From Desulfovibrio sp. UBA4079 (GTDB lineage: Bacteria > Desulfobacterota > Desulfovibrionia > Desulfovibrionales > Desulfovibrionaceae): a stretch of DNA of 8,703 nucleotides. The stretch covers positions 1 to 8,703 of the forward strand of contig DFYP01000062.1 in assembly GCA_002382645.1 (NCBI GenBank), given 5' to 3'. Positions within the stretch are counted from its first letter, which is position 1, and each line of letters starts with the position of its first letter. Positions 1 through 5,466 of the stretch are shown piece by piece. The notes under the pieces were generated by a model. The model was not told the DNA's origin. It saw only the letters and a program-made list of their open reading frames with translations, and made no database searches. The position numbers and the translations under genes were made by a program.

Positions 1-461
1 CGGACTTCGCCCGCGCGGCCCGGGACGCGGCCGCGGCCGGCATCCAGGTCTGCGCCCACCTCATGGCCGGGCTGCCCGGCGAGGGCCGGGCCGAGTTCCT
101 GGAGAGCGTGGAGTTCGTGAACGGACTGCCCGTGGCCGGGGTCAAGCTGCACAACACCCTGGTCCTGGAGCACACGGCCCTGGCCCGGGCTTGGCGGGCC
201 GGGGAGTATTCCCCGCCGTCCCAGGAGGACTATGTTGCCTGGGTGGCCGAGGCCCTGGCCCGGCTGCGGCCGGAGATGGCCGTGCACCGGGTCTGCGCGG
301 ACCCGGCCCCGGGCGAATTGCTGGCCCCGGACTGGGCCGGGGACAAGACGGCCGTGCTGCGGGCCGTGGACCACGAACTGGAGCGCCGGGACCTCTGGCA
401 GGGCCGGGACCTGGGCGCGCCGCCACCCGGGGAGCCGGGACAATTCTTGGAGGACGCATGA
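1..461 (+). CDS. YhcC-like radical SAM protein, C-terminal fragment
   Basis: This is the 3' end of a gene that begins before the window; the open frame enters at base 3 and stops at TGA 459-461. About 152 residues are visible. The segment CAHLMAGLPGE, then EFVNGLPVAGVKLHNTLVL, then a YVAWVAEALARL helix and the MAVHRVCADP stretch followed by LLAPDW, matches from memory the C-terminal half of the TIGR01212/YhcC family of radical SAM proteins. In that family 'LPGE' and 'VKLH' lie on the late strands of the TIM-like barrel. The cluster-binding CxxxCxxC motif would lie upstream and cannot be checked. Members are predicted iron-sulfur, SAM-cleaving enzymes whose substrate I cannot assign. The internal ATG at 63 is not a start, because family sequence continues upstream of it. 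The stop overlaps the ogt start (ATGA), so the two are probably co-transcribed and translationally coupled. Confidence 0.82.
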   Translation, partial: DFARAARDAAAAGIQVCAHLMAGLPGEGRAEFLESVEFVNGLPVAGVKLHNTLVLEHTALARAWRAGEYSPPSQEDYVAWVAEALARLRPEMAVHRVCADPAPGELLAPDWAGDKTAVLRAVDHELERRDLWQGRDLGAPPPGEPGQFLEDA

Positions 462-931
462 AGCGCGAGACCATTACGGCCGGGCCCCTGGCCCTGACCC
501 TGGAGTGGGAGGACGGCGAGATCGGCGCCCTGGAACTGGGCTGGTCCAAGGGCCTGCGGACCTCGGCCGCGCTTTCGGACACGGCCCGGAGCCTCAAGCA
601 GGCCCTGGAGCGCTATGTGCGCGGCGAAGCCGTGCGCTGGCCCGAGCTGCCGTTGGCCCTGGGCCGGGTCAGCCCGTTCACCCGCCAGGCCCTGGAGGTG
701 CTGACCCGCGAAGTTCCCCAGGGCGCGACCCTGACCTATGGGGAGCTGGCCGCGCGCTGCGGCAGGCCCAAGGCGGCCCGGGCCGTGGGCCGGGCTATGG
801 CCGCCAACCGCTGGCCCCTGGTCCTGCCCTGCCATCGGGTGCTCGGCGCGAACGGGGCGCTCACCGGCTACAGCAACCCGGCAGGCCTGGACCTGAAGCG
901 CTTTCTTCTGGAGCTGGAAGGGGCCCTGTGA
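458..931 (+). CDS. ogt: Methylated-DNA--protein-cysteine S-methyltransferase (O6-alkylguanine repair)
   Basis: A 157-residue suicide repair protein that moves the alkyl group from O6-methylguanine in DNA to its own cysteine. The catalytic motif PCHRV is present, with the acceptor Cys at residue 125 and the His at 126. Upstream are the family's YGELA segment (residues 94-98) and the DNA-binding helix region AARAVGRAMAANRWP (106-120), including the Arg and Asn expected for base flipping. Downstream, GALTGYSNPAGLDLKRFLL (133-151) closes the active-site fold. Residues 1-70 form the weaker N-terminal domain. The length is close to Ogt/MGMT (about 160-170 residues), with no Ada-type metal-binding domain attached. 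The ATG at 458 overlaps the upstream stop by 4 bases. The longer open frame starting at 191 runs inside the radical SAM gene and is not used here. The stop lies in a palindrome shared with the convergent gene. Confidence 0.95.
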   Translation: MKRETITAGPLALTLEWEDGEIGALELGWSKGLRTSAALSDTARSLKQALERYVRGEAVRWPELPLALGRVSPFTRQALEVLTREVPQGATLTYGELAARCGRPKAARAVGRAMAANRWPLVLPCHRVLGANGALTGYSNPAGLDLKRFLLELEGAL

Positions 932-940
932 TCCGGATCA
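929..940. repeat. 12-bp perfect palindrome holding both convergent stop codons
   Basis: TGATCCGGATCA is a perfect palindrome. Its first three bases are the TGA stop of ogt on the plus strand, and its last three are the TGA stop of the cysteine-rich gene on the minus strand. Only 6 bp separate the two coding regions. There is no loop or U-tract, so it is not an ordinary intrinsic terminator. Confidence 0.7.
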
Positions 941-1189
941 GTCCCCGTTTTCAAAGCAGGACCGGCCGTCGGGCATGATGTCCGCGGGCAGGAGCAGGTC
1001 GTAGTACTGCAGGGCCAGGCGGCGCACGCACTGGGTGGCGGCCTCCGGGGTTTCGCAGTAGTTCCGGCGTATTTCATTCACCACAGGGGAATTCAGGTTC
1101 GCGGCCAGCTGGAGAAAGGGGCAGCCCTTGCAGAGGGTGGAGTGGCGGCAGCGATCACAGTCGCCGCGAGGTCCTTCGCCGGTTGTCAT
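938..1189 (-). CDS. Small cysteine-rich protein of unknown function
   Basis: An 83-residue protein that I do not recognise. It has seven cysteines. Four near the N-terminus form CxxCx5CxxC (residues 11, 14, 20, 23, in CDRCRHSTLCKGC), followed by C45, C54 and C78. The first four are spaced like a zinc-ribbon or an iron-sulfur ligand set, and vaguely like the SPASM cluster motif of radical SAM maturases, but no radical SAM core is present. The middle (residues 36-67) is probably helical. There is no signal peptide or membrane segment, so it is probably cytoplasmic. The ATG at 1189 lies 11 bases after the stop of the XRE-PAS regulator gene, and a GAGAG sits 8 bases before it, so the two are probably one operon. 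Codon use matches the neighbours, and the reading frame covers most of the otherwise empty space before ogt, which supports its being real. Binding of a metal or iron-sulfur cluster is inference. Confidence 0.72.
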   Translation of the reverse strand: MTTGEGPRGDCDRCRHSTLCKGCPFLQLAANLNSPVVNEIRRNYCETPEAATQCVRRLALQYYDLLLPADIMPDGRSCFENGD

Positions 1190-1200
1190 GGGTCACACTC

Positions 1201-1860
1201 TCAGCTGGAGGTCTTGTCGTCGGAAGGGGTCCGGGAGGGCCCGGTGACGTCGCAGACCGAGCCGCAGGCCGCCAAGGGCCGGCCCTCGCCGTCGGTTTCC
1301 AGATTGACCCAGCACTGGGCCGTGCGCGTCTGCGGAGCGGCGGCGCCCTCGCTGTCGCTGAAGTAGCGGAAGCGGAAGCTGATGGGCCGATTCTCGGTCA
1401 GGAGCCGGGGCTCATACTGGCGCACGGTGTCCCGGTCCTCGGGATGCACCCGGGCCAGGAACTTCTCCATGTCCCAGTTCTGGGTTTCCCCGGGCAACAG
1501 GCCGAACATGCGGTGCATGGCCCGGGACAGGAAGACCGCGCCCGTGACCAGGTCCTTTTCCCAGTAGCCCACGTCCGGCGGAGGCGCGGAAGCGCCAGGG
1601 TCCGCCTCGGGGGAACGGGGCGAATCGGAAAGGGCTCTTTCCGGTTGCTGCAGGAACAGATGGGCCGGGGTCACGGCCAAGGCCTGGCACAGCTTTTGGA
1701 TCACGGCAAAGGACGGCGAGGAACGGCCCCGCTCGATCATGCCGATGTATTGTTCCGTGACCCCGATGCGCTCCGCCAGCTGGGCCTGGGTCTTGCCGTT
1801 GCGCTCACGCAACAGCCGCACCCGTTGGCCGAAGAGGATGTTGAGGGAACCATCGGGCAT
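1201..1860 (-). CDS. XRE-family HTH regulator with a PAS sensor domain
   Basis: A 219-residue predicted cytoplasmic transcription regulator. Residues 8-66 form a Cro/C1-type helix-turn-helix: the RVRLLRERNGKTQAQLAERIGV stretch, then the recognition-helix region TEQYIGMIERGRSSPS, then the closing helix VIQKLCQALAV. Residues 72-96 are a Pro/Ala/Ser-rich linker. Residues 97-207 look like a PAS fold of the PAS_3 type: GYWEKDLVTGAVFLS, then FLARVHPEDRDTVRQ, then a late strand WVNLETDGEGRPLAACGSV running into the PAC-like end. PAS domains bind small ligands, haem or flavin, or sense redox state; no ligand can be read here. The ATG at 1860 places the HTH at the usual distance from the N-terminus, but I see no clear Shine-Dalgarno. 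An imperfect dyad 34-54 bases upstream may be its own operator. The small cysteine-rich gene follows after 11 bases. Confidence 0.85.
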   Translation of the reverse strand: MPDGSLNILFGQRVRLLRERNGKTQAQLAERIGVTEQYIGMIERGRSSPSFAVIQKLCQALAVTPAHLFLQQPERALSDSPRSPEADPGASAPPPDVGYWEKDLVTGAVFLSRAMHRMFGLLPGETQNWDMEKFLARVHPEDRDTVRQYEPRLLTENRPISFRFRYFSDSEGAAAPQTRTAQCWVNLETDGEGRPLAACGSVCDVTGPSRTPSDDKTSS

Positions 1861-1890
1861 GTTGGCAAGGTAACAATTCTTAAAGGAATG

Positions 1891-1914
1891 GGAACAAATT
1901 CACAGTTTGTGTCC
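1891..1914. promoter_or_regulatory. Candidate operator dyad upstream of the XRE-PAS gene
   Basis: GGAACAAA (1891-1898) and TTTGTGTCC (1906-1914) are inverted repeats separated by 7 bases, perfect over the inner ACAAA/TTTGT and continuing through GGA/TCC with one bulged base. The site lies 31-54 bases before the start codon in the AT-rich gap 1861-2030, which has base composition unlike its surroundings. XRE proteins commonly bind such dyads and control themselves; that role here is inference. I could not pick a convincing -35/-10 pair, although TAAGAAT in the minus-strand direction (near 1874-1880) could contribute a -10. Apart from this dyad and a T-rich run just after pstA, the gap shows nothing else definite. 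Confidence 0.4.
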
Positions 1915-2030
1915 TGTGTGGGAGGCTCTAGAGTGAACATGAGAGGGCTGCAATGATTATTTAAGTCGTCCAGAGCCACACCTGAACAAATATAAGAAAA
2001 GCGAAAAAACGGAGAGGGAGGGAGGCGGGG

Positions 2031-2954
2031 TCAGCGGGTCATGCGACGCTGGAGCCGGGCGCGGATGAAAATGGCGATGAGGTTCATGCCGAGCACCAGG
2101 GCGATGAGCACCAGGGCGGTGCCGTACTGGAGGTGCCGGGTCTTCTCGATCTCGGTGCCGGCCGTGGCCAGCACGTAGATGTGGTAGGGCAGGGCCATGA
2201 CGTCGTCCAGGATGGACGTGGGGATGAGCGGGGTGAAGAACACGGCGGCCGTGAACATGATGGCCGCGGTCTCCCCGGCGGCCCGGCTGATGCCCAGGAT
2301 GGAACCGGTGAGGATGCCGGGCAGGGCCGCGGGCAGGACCACCTTGGAGATGGTCTGCCACTTGGTGGCGCCCAGGCCCAGGGAGGCCTCGCGGTAGGTC
2401 TGGGGCACGGAGCGCAGGGCCTCCTCGGTGGTGCCGATGACCACCGGCAGGGTCAGGGCTCCCAGGGTCAGCGCGCCCGCGGCGATGGACACGCCCAGGT
2501 GCAGGACCGTGACGAAGAAGGCCAGGCCGAACAGGCCGAAGACCACCGAGGGCACCCCGGCCAGGTTGGCGATGCCCAGGCGGATGAGCCGCAGCAGGCG
2601 GCCGGGCCGGGCGTATTCGTGGAGATAGATGGCCGAGGCCACGCCCAGGGGCAGGGCCACCACCATGGAGCCGAAGCTCAGCAGGAACGTGCCCAGGATG
2701 CAGGGGAAGATGCCGCCCTCGGTCATGGACTTGCGCGGGGCCTCGCTCAGGAATTCCCAGCTGATGGCCGAAAGCCCGTTGATCAGCAGGAAGCCGAGGA
2801 TCAGCACCAGGGCGGCGGCGTTCACCAGCACCGCGGCCCGGAAGAGCCAGAAGACCCCGGCCTGGATGGTCCGGCGGCGGTTGTCCCGGCGGCGGGCCTC
2901 CTCGGCGGGAGGGAAGGGGGAGGGCCGTGCGGCCGTGCTGGCGCTGGGCTCCAT
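2031..2954 (-). CDS. pstA: Phosphate ABC transporter permease PstA
   Basis: A 307-residue inner-membrane permease, one of the two channel subunits of the high-affinity phosphate importer (usually PstS-PstC-PstA-PstB2). After a charged cytoplasmic N-terminus of about 30 residues (many Pro, Arg, Glu), hydrophobic segments lie near residues 31-60, 84-110, 129-155, 159-178, 212-240 and 276-298, giving the six spans expected. The cytoplasmic EAA loop that docks the ATPase is clear at 189-219: REASLGLGATKWQ, then VVLPAALPGILTG. This is the BPD_transp_1 fold, and the length is near the E. coli protein (about 296). The ATG at 2954 is preferred: AGGAG lies just before it and PstA homology begins there, even though the frame stays open far upstream inside pstC. 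It follows pstC by 8 bases. The next gene downstream is a regulator, not pstB. Confidence 0.95.
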   Translation of the reverse strand: MEPSASTAARPSPFPPAEEARRRDNRRRTIQAGVFWLFRAAVLVNAAALVLILGFLLINGLSAISWEFLSEAPRKSMTEGGIFPCILGTFLLSFGSMVVALPLGVASAIYLHEYARPGRLLRLIRLGIANLAGVPSVVFGLFGLAFFVTVLHLGVSIAAGALTLGALTLPVVIGTTEEALRSVPQTYREASLGLGATKWQTISKVVLPAALPGILTGSILGISRAAGETAAIMFTAAVFFTPLIPTSILDDVMALPYHIYVLATAGTEIEKTRHLQYGTALVLIALVLGMNLIAIFIRARLQRRMTR

Positions 2955-2958
2955 GCGG

Positions 2959-2964
2959 ACTCCT
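2959..2964 (-). promoter_or_regulatory. Ribosome binding site of pstA
   Basis: AGGAGT in the minus-strand direction, 4 bases before the ATG at 2954. It overlaps the TAG stop codon of pstC (2965-2963), so pstA initiation is probably coupled to the end of pstC translation. It fixes the PstA start and argues against the much longer open frame reaching to 4067. Confidence 0.7.
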
Positions 2965-4309
2965 AGAGCGTGGCCGCGCCGGTCTGTTTGTAGCGGTGCG
3001 CGATGTGGTCGGCCACGATGTTGAACATGAGCGTGAAGACGAACAGCACGATGCCGATGGCGAACAGGGCGTAGTAGTGTTCGCTCTGGAACGGGGCCTC
3101 GCCCATTTCCGCGGCGATGCTCGCGGGCATGGGCCGCACCGGGTCGAAGATGGACGAGGGGATGAGTCCCGCGCCGCCCGCCACCATGAGCACCACCATG
3201 GTCTCGCCGATGGACCGGGACATGCCCAGGATGACCGCCGTGCTGATGCCCGAGAGCGAGGCCGGCACGATCACCCGGCCCAGGGTCTCCAGGTGGGTGG
3301 CGCCCAGGGCCAGGGAGGCCTCCTTGAGCTCGTCGGGCACGGCGTAGATGGCGTCCTCGGACACGCTGGTGATGGTCGGCACGGACATGAAGGCCAGCAT
3401 GAGCGAGGCGTTGAACAGGTTGAGCCCCGTGGCCACGTGGAAGGTCTCCTGGAGGAACGGGGCCACCACGACCATGCCGAAGAAGCCGATGACCACCGAG
3501 GGCAGCGAGGCCAACAGCTCGATGATCGGCTTGAAGATCTCGCGCACCCGGGGCGTGGCGATCTCGGCCAGGTAGATGGCGGTCATGACCCCCAGGGGGA
3601 TGGCGATGAACGAGGACAGGGCCGTGACCGCGATGGAGCCTGCGATGAGCGGCAGGATGCCCAAAAGCGGCGGGTCCTCGGTGGGATACCAGAGGTGCCC
3701 GAAGAGGAACTCCGGCAGGGAGACCACCTTGAACACCGGCAGGCCCTCGGCGAACAGGAAGAGCATGATCAGGAGCAGGATCAGGATGGAGGTCGAGGCC
3801 GTGGCCAGGAAGCTCGACTGGATGAGCCGCTCCTTGGTCTGGCGCCGGAGCTTGAGGGCCTTGAGCGCCAGCCCGGCCAGGGCCAGGGCGGCCAGCAGTC
3901 CGGCGGCCAGGTCGTAGCCGTTGGCGCGGGCCGCGGAACGGTGCTGGAGGATCCGGGAGAGCACGTCCAGGGCGGTCTTGCCCTGGGGCAGGGCCCCGCT
4001 GGAGGCGCGGTCCTGGCGCACGTACTTGAGCAGGCGCTCCAGCTCCTCGCCGTTTTCCCGCAGCCACTCCTCGGCCTGGGCCTCGGGCAGGGACTTGGCG
4101 CGCTGGTTCAGCTCGAACTCCGCGCCCCGCTGGACTTCGCGCAGGGCCCGGGCCACGCCGGGGTATTCCTCGCCGGCGCGGGCCAGGCTGACGGCCTTGT
4201 CCTGGGCGATGCGCTCCACCTCGTTGGGGCGGGAGGCGTTCTTGCCGAGGAAAAAGAGGGCGGCGGCCAGGGCCAGCGTGAGCCCGATGAGCAGGTGGAA
4301 GCGGTTCAC
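2963..4309 (-). CDS. pstC: Phosphate ABC transporter permease PstC with N-terminal extension
   Basis: A 448-residue inner-membrane permease that pairs with PstA to form the phosphate channel. The PstC core starts near residue 160: hydrophobic spans near 167-188, 215-248, 263-287, 297-315, 352-380 and 411-434. Its ATPase-docking EAA loop lies at 329-355 (KEASLGLGA-like KEASLALGATHLE, then VIVPASLSGISTA). ASLPSVVIGFFGM (267-279) and SRSIGETM (364-371) are typical Pst permease segments. Residues 1-160 are extra compared with E. coli PstC (about 319 residues): a membrane span at 5-22, a charged, mainly helical stretch at 24-130, then a second span at 132-152. Extensions of this kind are known in some PstC proteins (the PstC_N/DUF3708 type), but I cannot confirm that this one belongs there. 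The start is GTG at 4309, with GAGG about 9 bases upstream. The gene lies 103 bases after pstS and 8 before pstA. Confidence 0.94.
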   Translation of the reverse strand: MNRFHLLIGLTLALAAALFFLGKNASRPNEVERIAQDKAVSLARAGEEYPGVARALREVQRGAEFELNQRAKSLPEAQAEEWLRENGEELERLLKYVRQDRASSGALPQGKTALDVLSRILQHRSAARANGYDLAAGLLAALALAGLALKALKLRRQTKERLIQSSFLATASTSILILLLIMLFLFAEGLPVFKVVSLPEFLFGHLWYPTEDPPLLGILPLIAGSIAVTALSSFIAIPLGVMTAIYLAEIATPRVREIFKPIIELLASLPSVVIGFFGMVVVAPFLQETFHVATGLNLFNASLMLAFMSVPTITSVSEDAIYAVPDELKEASLALGATHLETLGRVIVPASLSGISTAVILGMSRSIGETMVVLMVAGGAGLIPSSIFDPVRPMPASIAAEMGEAPFQSEHYYALFAIGIVLFVFTLMFNIVADHIAHRYKQTGAATL

Positions 4310-4333
4310 CGGCGGATACCTCGATGGAGCCCG

Positions 4334-4350
4334 GGGACCCGGAAGGTCCC
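4334..4350 (-). repeat. Short hairpin before the pstC start
   Basis: GGGACC (4334-4339) and GGTCCC (4345-4350) can form a 6-bp stem with a 5-base loop in the pstC leader RNA, directly after the larger hairpin at 4362-4397 and about 25 bases before the GTG start. It may add to RNA stability or modulate translation of pstC. By size alone it could also be chance in GC-rich DNA. Confidence 0.35.
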
Positions 4351-4361
4351 TTGGAAAATAT

Positions 4362-4397
4362 ATCCCGCCGGAACGGGTCTGTCCATTCCGGCGGGAT
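4362..4397 (-). terminator. Hairpin between pstS and pstC (partial terminator or RNA stabiliser)
   Basis: A perfect 12-bp inverted repeat, ATCCCGCCGGAA (4362-4373) and TTCCGGCGGGAT (4386-4397), with a 12-base loop. In the minus-strand transcript the stem is followed at once by ATATTTTCC, a short U-rich run. It starts 16 bases after the pstS stop codon. The U-run is too short for full termination, and pstC and pstA lie just beyond. The likely role is partial termination or protection of the pstS message from 3' decay, so that more binding protein than permease is made, as is common in binding-protein transporter operons. The repeat is seen; the role is inferred. Confidence 0.7.
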
Positions 4398-4412
4398 GAT
4401 CCGGGGTCGTCT

Positions 4413-5237
4413 CTACTTCTTCAGCGGCACGAAGCCGGTTTCGTCGGCCAGCTTCTGGCCGGCGGGGGAGAGCATGAAGTCCACGAGACCCTTGGCGTCG
4501 CCCTTGGGCTCGCCGGGGGTGTACAGGTTCAGGCCGCGGGAGATCGGGTAGGTCTTGTCCAGGGCCGAGGTGGCGCTGCCCATGACGTTGTTCACGCTGA
4601 CCTGCTGGATCTCCTTGTTCAGGTAGCCCAGCCCGATGTAGCCGATGGCCAGCTTGTTCTTGGACACGGCCTGGACCACGGCGCCGTTGGAGGCCTGGAG
4701 CAGGGCGCCGGGGAACACGCGCTCCTTCTTGTCGCCCGCGTGCATGACCTTGTTTTCCCAGCAGTCGTAGGTGCCCGAGGAGGTGTCGCGGGAGATGACC
4801 ACGATCTGTCCGGCGTCGCCGCCCAGATCCTTCCAGTTGGTGATCTTGCCGGCGTAGATGTCCTGGAGCTGGGCCACGGTCAGGTTCTTGACCTTGTTGC
4901 CGGGGTGCACGATGGGCACGATGCAGTCGTAGGCCACCAGGAACTGCTTGGGCGTACGTCCGTTGGCCGTGGCGGCCTCGGCTTCCTTGTCCTTGATGTC
5001 GCGGGAGGCCATGGCGATGTCGCAGGTGCCGTCGATGATGGCCTTGATGCCCTCGCTGGAGCCGCCGCCGGAGATGGAGACATTCACGCCCTTGTTGGCG
5101 GCCATGAAGGCCTCGGCGGCCTTCTGCATGAGCGGCAGCACCGTGGTGGAGCCCTTGACCTCGACGCTGCCGGCGAAAGCCACGCCGCTCAGGCAGAGGG
5201 CCAGGACGGCGGTCAGGGCCAGGATTTTGATCTTCAT
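4413..5237 (-). CDS. pstS: Periplasmic phosphate-binding protein PstS
   Basis: A 274-residue exported protein that binds inorganic phosphate and delivers it to PstC/PstA. The signal peptide is clear: MKIK, a hydrophobic core to about residue 18, then VAFA with probable cleavage after A22. C15 does not sit in a good lipobox (L precedes it), so a soluble periplasmic form is more likely than a lipoprotein. Phosphate-site motifs are in order: GSTTVLPL (29-36), SGGGSSEGI (56-64), ASRD with D80, and SRDTSSGT (149-156) with R150 and the SSGT loop. The C-terminus SPAGQKLADETGFVPL is typical of the PstS-like, PBP-superfamily fold. A TTG at 5252 would add five residues, but it sits at the Shine-Dalgarno; the ATG at 5237, 8 bases after GGAGG, is the better start. 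It is first in the pstSCA operon, with PhoB-like repeats upstream and a strong hairpin downstream. Confidence 0.96.
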   Translation of the reverse strand: MKIKILALTAVLALCLSGVAFAGSVEVKGSTTVLPLMQKAAEAFMAANKGVNVSISGGGSSEGIKAIIDGTCDIAMASRDIKDKEAEAATANGRTPKQFLVAYDCIVPIVHPGNKVKNLTVAQLQDIYAGKITNWKDLGGDAGQIVVISRDTSSGTYDCWENKVMHAGDKKERVFPGALLQASNGAVVQAVSKNKLAIGYIGLGYLNKEIQQVSVNNVMGSATSALDKTYPISRGLNLYTPGEPKGDAKGLVDFMLSPAGQKLADETGFVPLKK

Positions 5238-5245
5238 GGAAACGT

Positions 5246-5250
5246 CCTCC
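5246..5250 (-). promoter_or_regulatory. Ribosome binding site of pstS
   Basis: GGAGG in the minus-strand direction, 8 bases before the ATG at 5237. It is a strong site that decides the start: the alternative TTG at 5252 lies immediately in front of it and has no good site of its own. Confidence 0.8.
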
Positions 5251-5305
5251 AAGCTGTTGTGTGGGTTGTGTTGTTCCGGGTTGCCGAATTCGGATGCTTC
5301 TACCT

Positions 5306-5356
5306 AGCAGGAGCATGTTACACGATTGTGACGGAAAAGAGAAAGGTGGGTGACGG
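5306..5356 (-). promoter_or_regulatory. Candidate PhoB-box array upstream of pstS
   Basis: Read towards pstS, 7-base units recur with 11-base spacing: CCGTCAC (5356-5350), CTTTCTC (5345-5339), CCGTCAC (5334-5328), GTGTAAC (5323-5317) and TCCTGCT (5312-5306). Units 1 and 3 are identical within a 9-base direct repeat (plus-strand GTGACGGAA at 5328-5336 and 5350-5358, exactly 22 bases apart), and unit 4 shares its GT-A-C core. The E. coli Pho box is two CTGTCAT-type units at 11-base spacing, replacing the -35 element, so the phasing and partial sequence fit. Units 2 and 5 are poor matches. A weak -10 could be TAGAAG (5302-5297). The array is 69 bases or more before the pstS start. The same repeats could instead serve the divergent sigma-54-like promoter as an activator site. 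Confidence 0.5.
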
Positions 5357-5369
5357 AAGGGGGGTGGAA

Positions 5370-5402
5370 TTGCGCGTTTCTCCGGCCCCGGGAATCGCGC
5401 AA
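5370..5402. repeat. Long-stem dyad in the divergent control region
   Basis: TTGCGCG (5370-5376) and CGCGCAA (5396-5402) are perfect inverted repeats. Further inward TTC pairs with GGA/GAA-side bases around one mismatch, giving an imperfect stem of about 13 bp with a 7-base loop. It ends 4 bases before the -24 element of the sigma-54-like promoter and 13 bases from the last PhoB-like unit. It may be a protein-binding site shared by both promoters. No U-tract follows on either strand, so it does not look like a terminator. Confidence 0.5.
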
Positions 5403-5406
5403 CGAC

Positions 5407-5423
5407 TTGGCACGCATCTTGAT
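5407..5423 (+). promoter_or_regulatory. Candidate sigma-54 (-24/-12) promoter
   Basis: TTGGCACG, a 4-base spacer, then TTGAT. The usual RpoN consensus is YTGGCACG-N4-TTGCW. The -24 half is perfect and the spacing is exact; the one mismatch is A for the highly conserved C at about -12. Transcription would start near 5434, leaving a leader of about 33 bases before the GTG of the FAD-dependent oxidoreductase gene. The direct repeats at 5328-5358 lie about 76-106 bases upstream of that start, within the usual range for an enhancer-binding activator. Confidence 0.5.
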
Positions 5424-5452
5424 TTCAGGTAGGCCCAGGCACAGAGAGCCGC

Positions 5453-5458
5453 AAGGAG
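5453..5458 (+). promoter_or_regulatory. Ribosome binding site of the FAD-dependent oxidoreductase gene
   Basis: AAGGAG, 8 bases before GTG 5467. It supports that GTG, rather than the ATG at 5350, which would place the start upstream of the candidate promoter and add 39 residues in front of the dinucleotide-binding motif. Confidence 0.75.
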
Positions 5459-5466
5459 CAGAACGC

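Noticed and set aside
1183..1956. A 257-codon plus-strand frame opposite the XRE-PAS gene.
   Set aside because: The minus strand carries clear HTH and PAS segments; the plus reading shows no motif.
1915..1981. Possible long-loop stem pairing the GTGTGG..CTCT and AGAGCC..ACAC regions after pstA.
   Set aside because: Needs a 4-base bulge and a loop of about 36 bases; too weak to call a terminator. The T-rich run near 1991-2010 also has no stem before it.
2031..4067. A 678-codon minus-strand open frame covering pstA and much of pstC.
   Set aside because: Only its last 307 codons encode PstA. The upstream part is an Arg/Gly/Pro/His-rich out-of-frame reading of pstC, and a ribosome site precedes the ATG at 2954.
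2927..4399. A 490-codon plus-strand open frame opposite pstC.
   Set aside because: Low-complexity Gly/Gln/His/Glu-rich translation opposite a well-conserved permease; typical high-GC antisense shadow.
5284..5293. Palindrome CCGAATTCGG in the pstS leader.
   Set aside because: A single 10-bp palindrome without other support; kept apart from the 11-base-phased repeats, which do have a family rationale.
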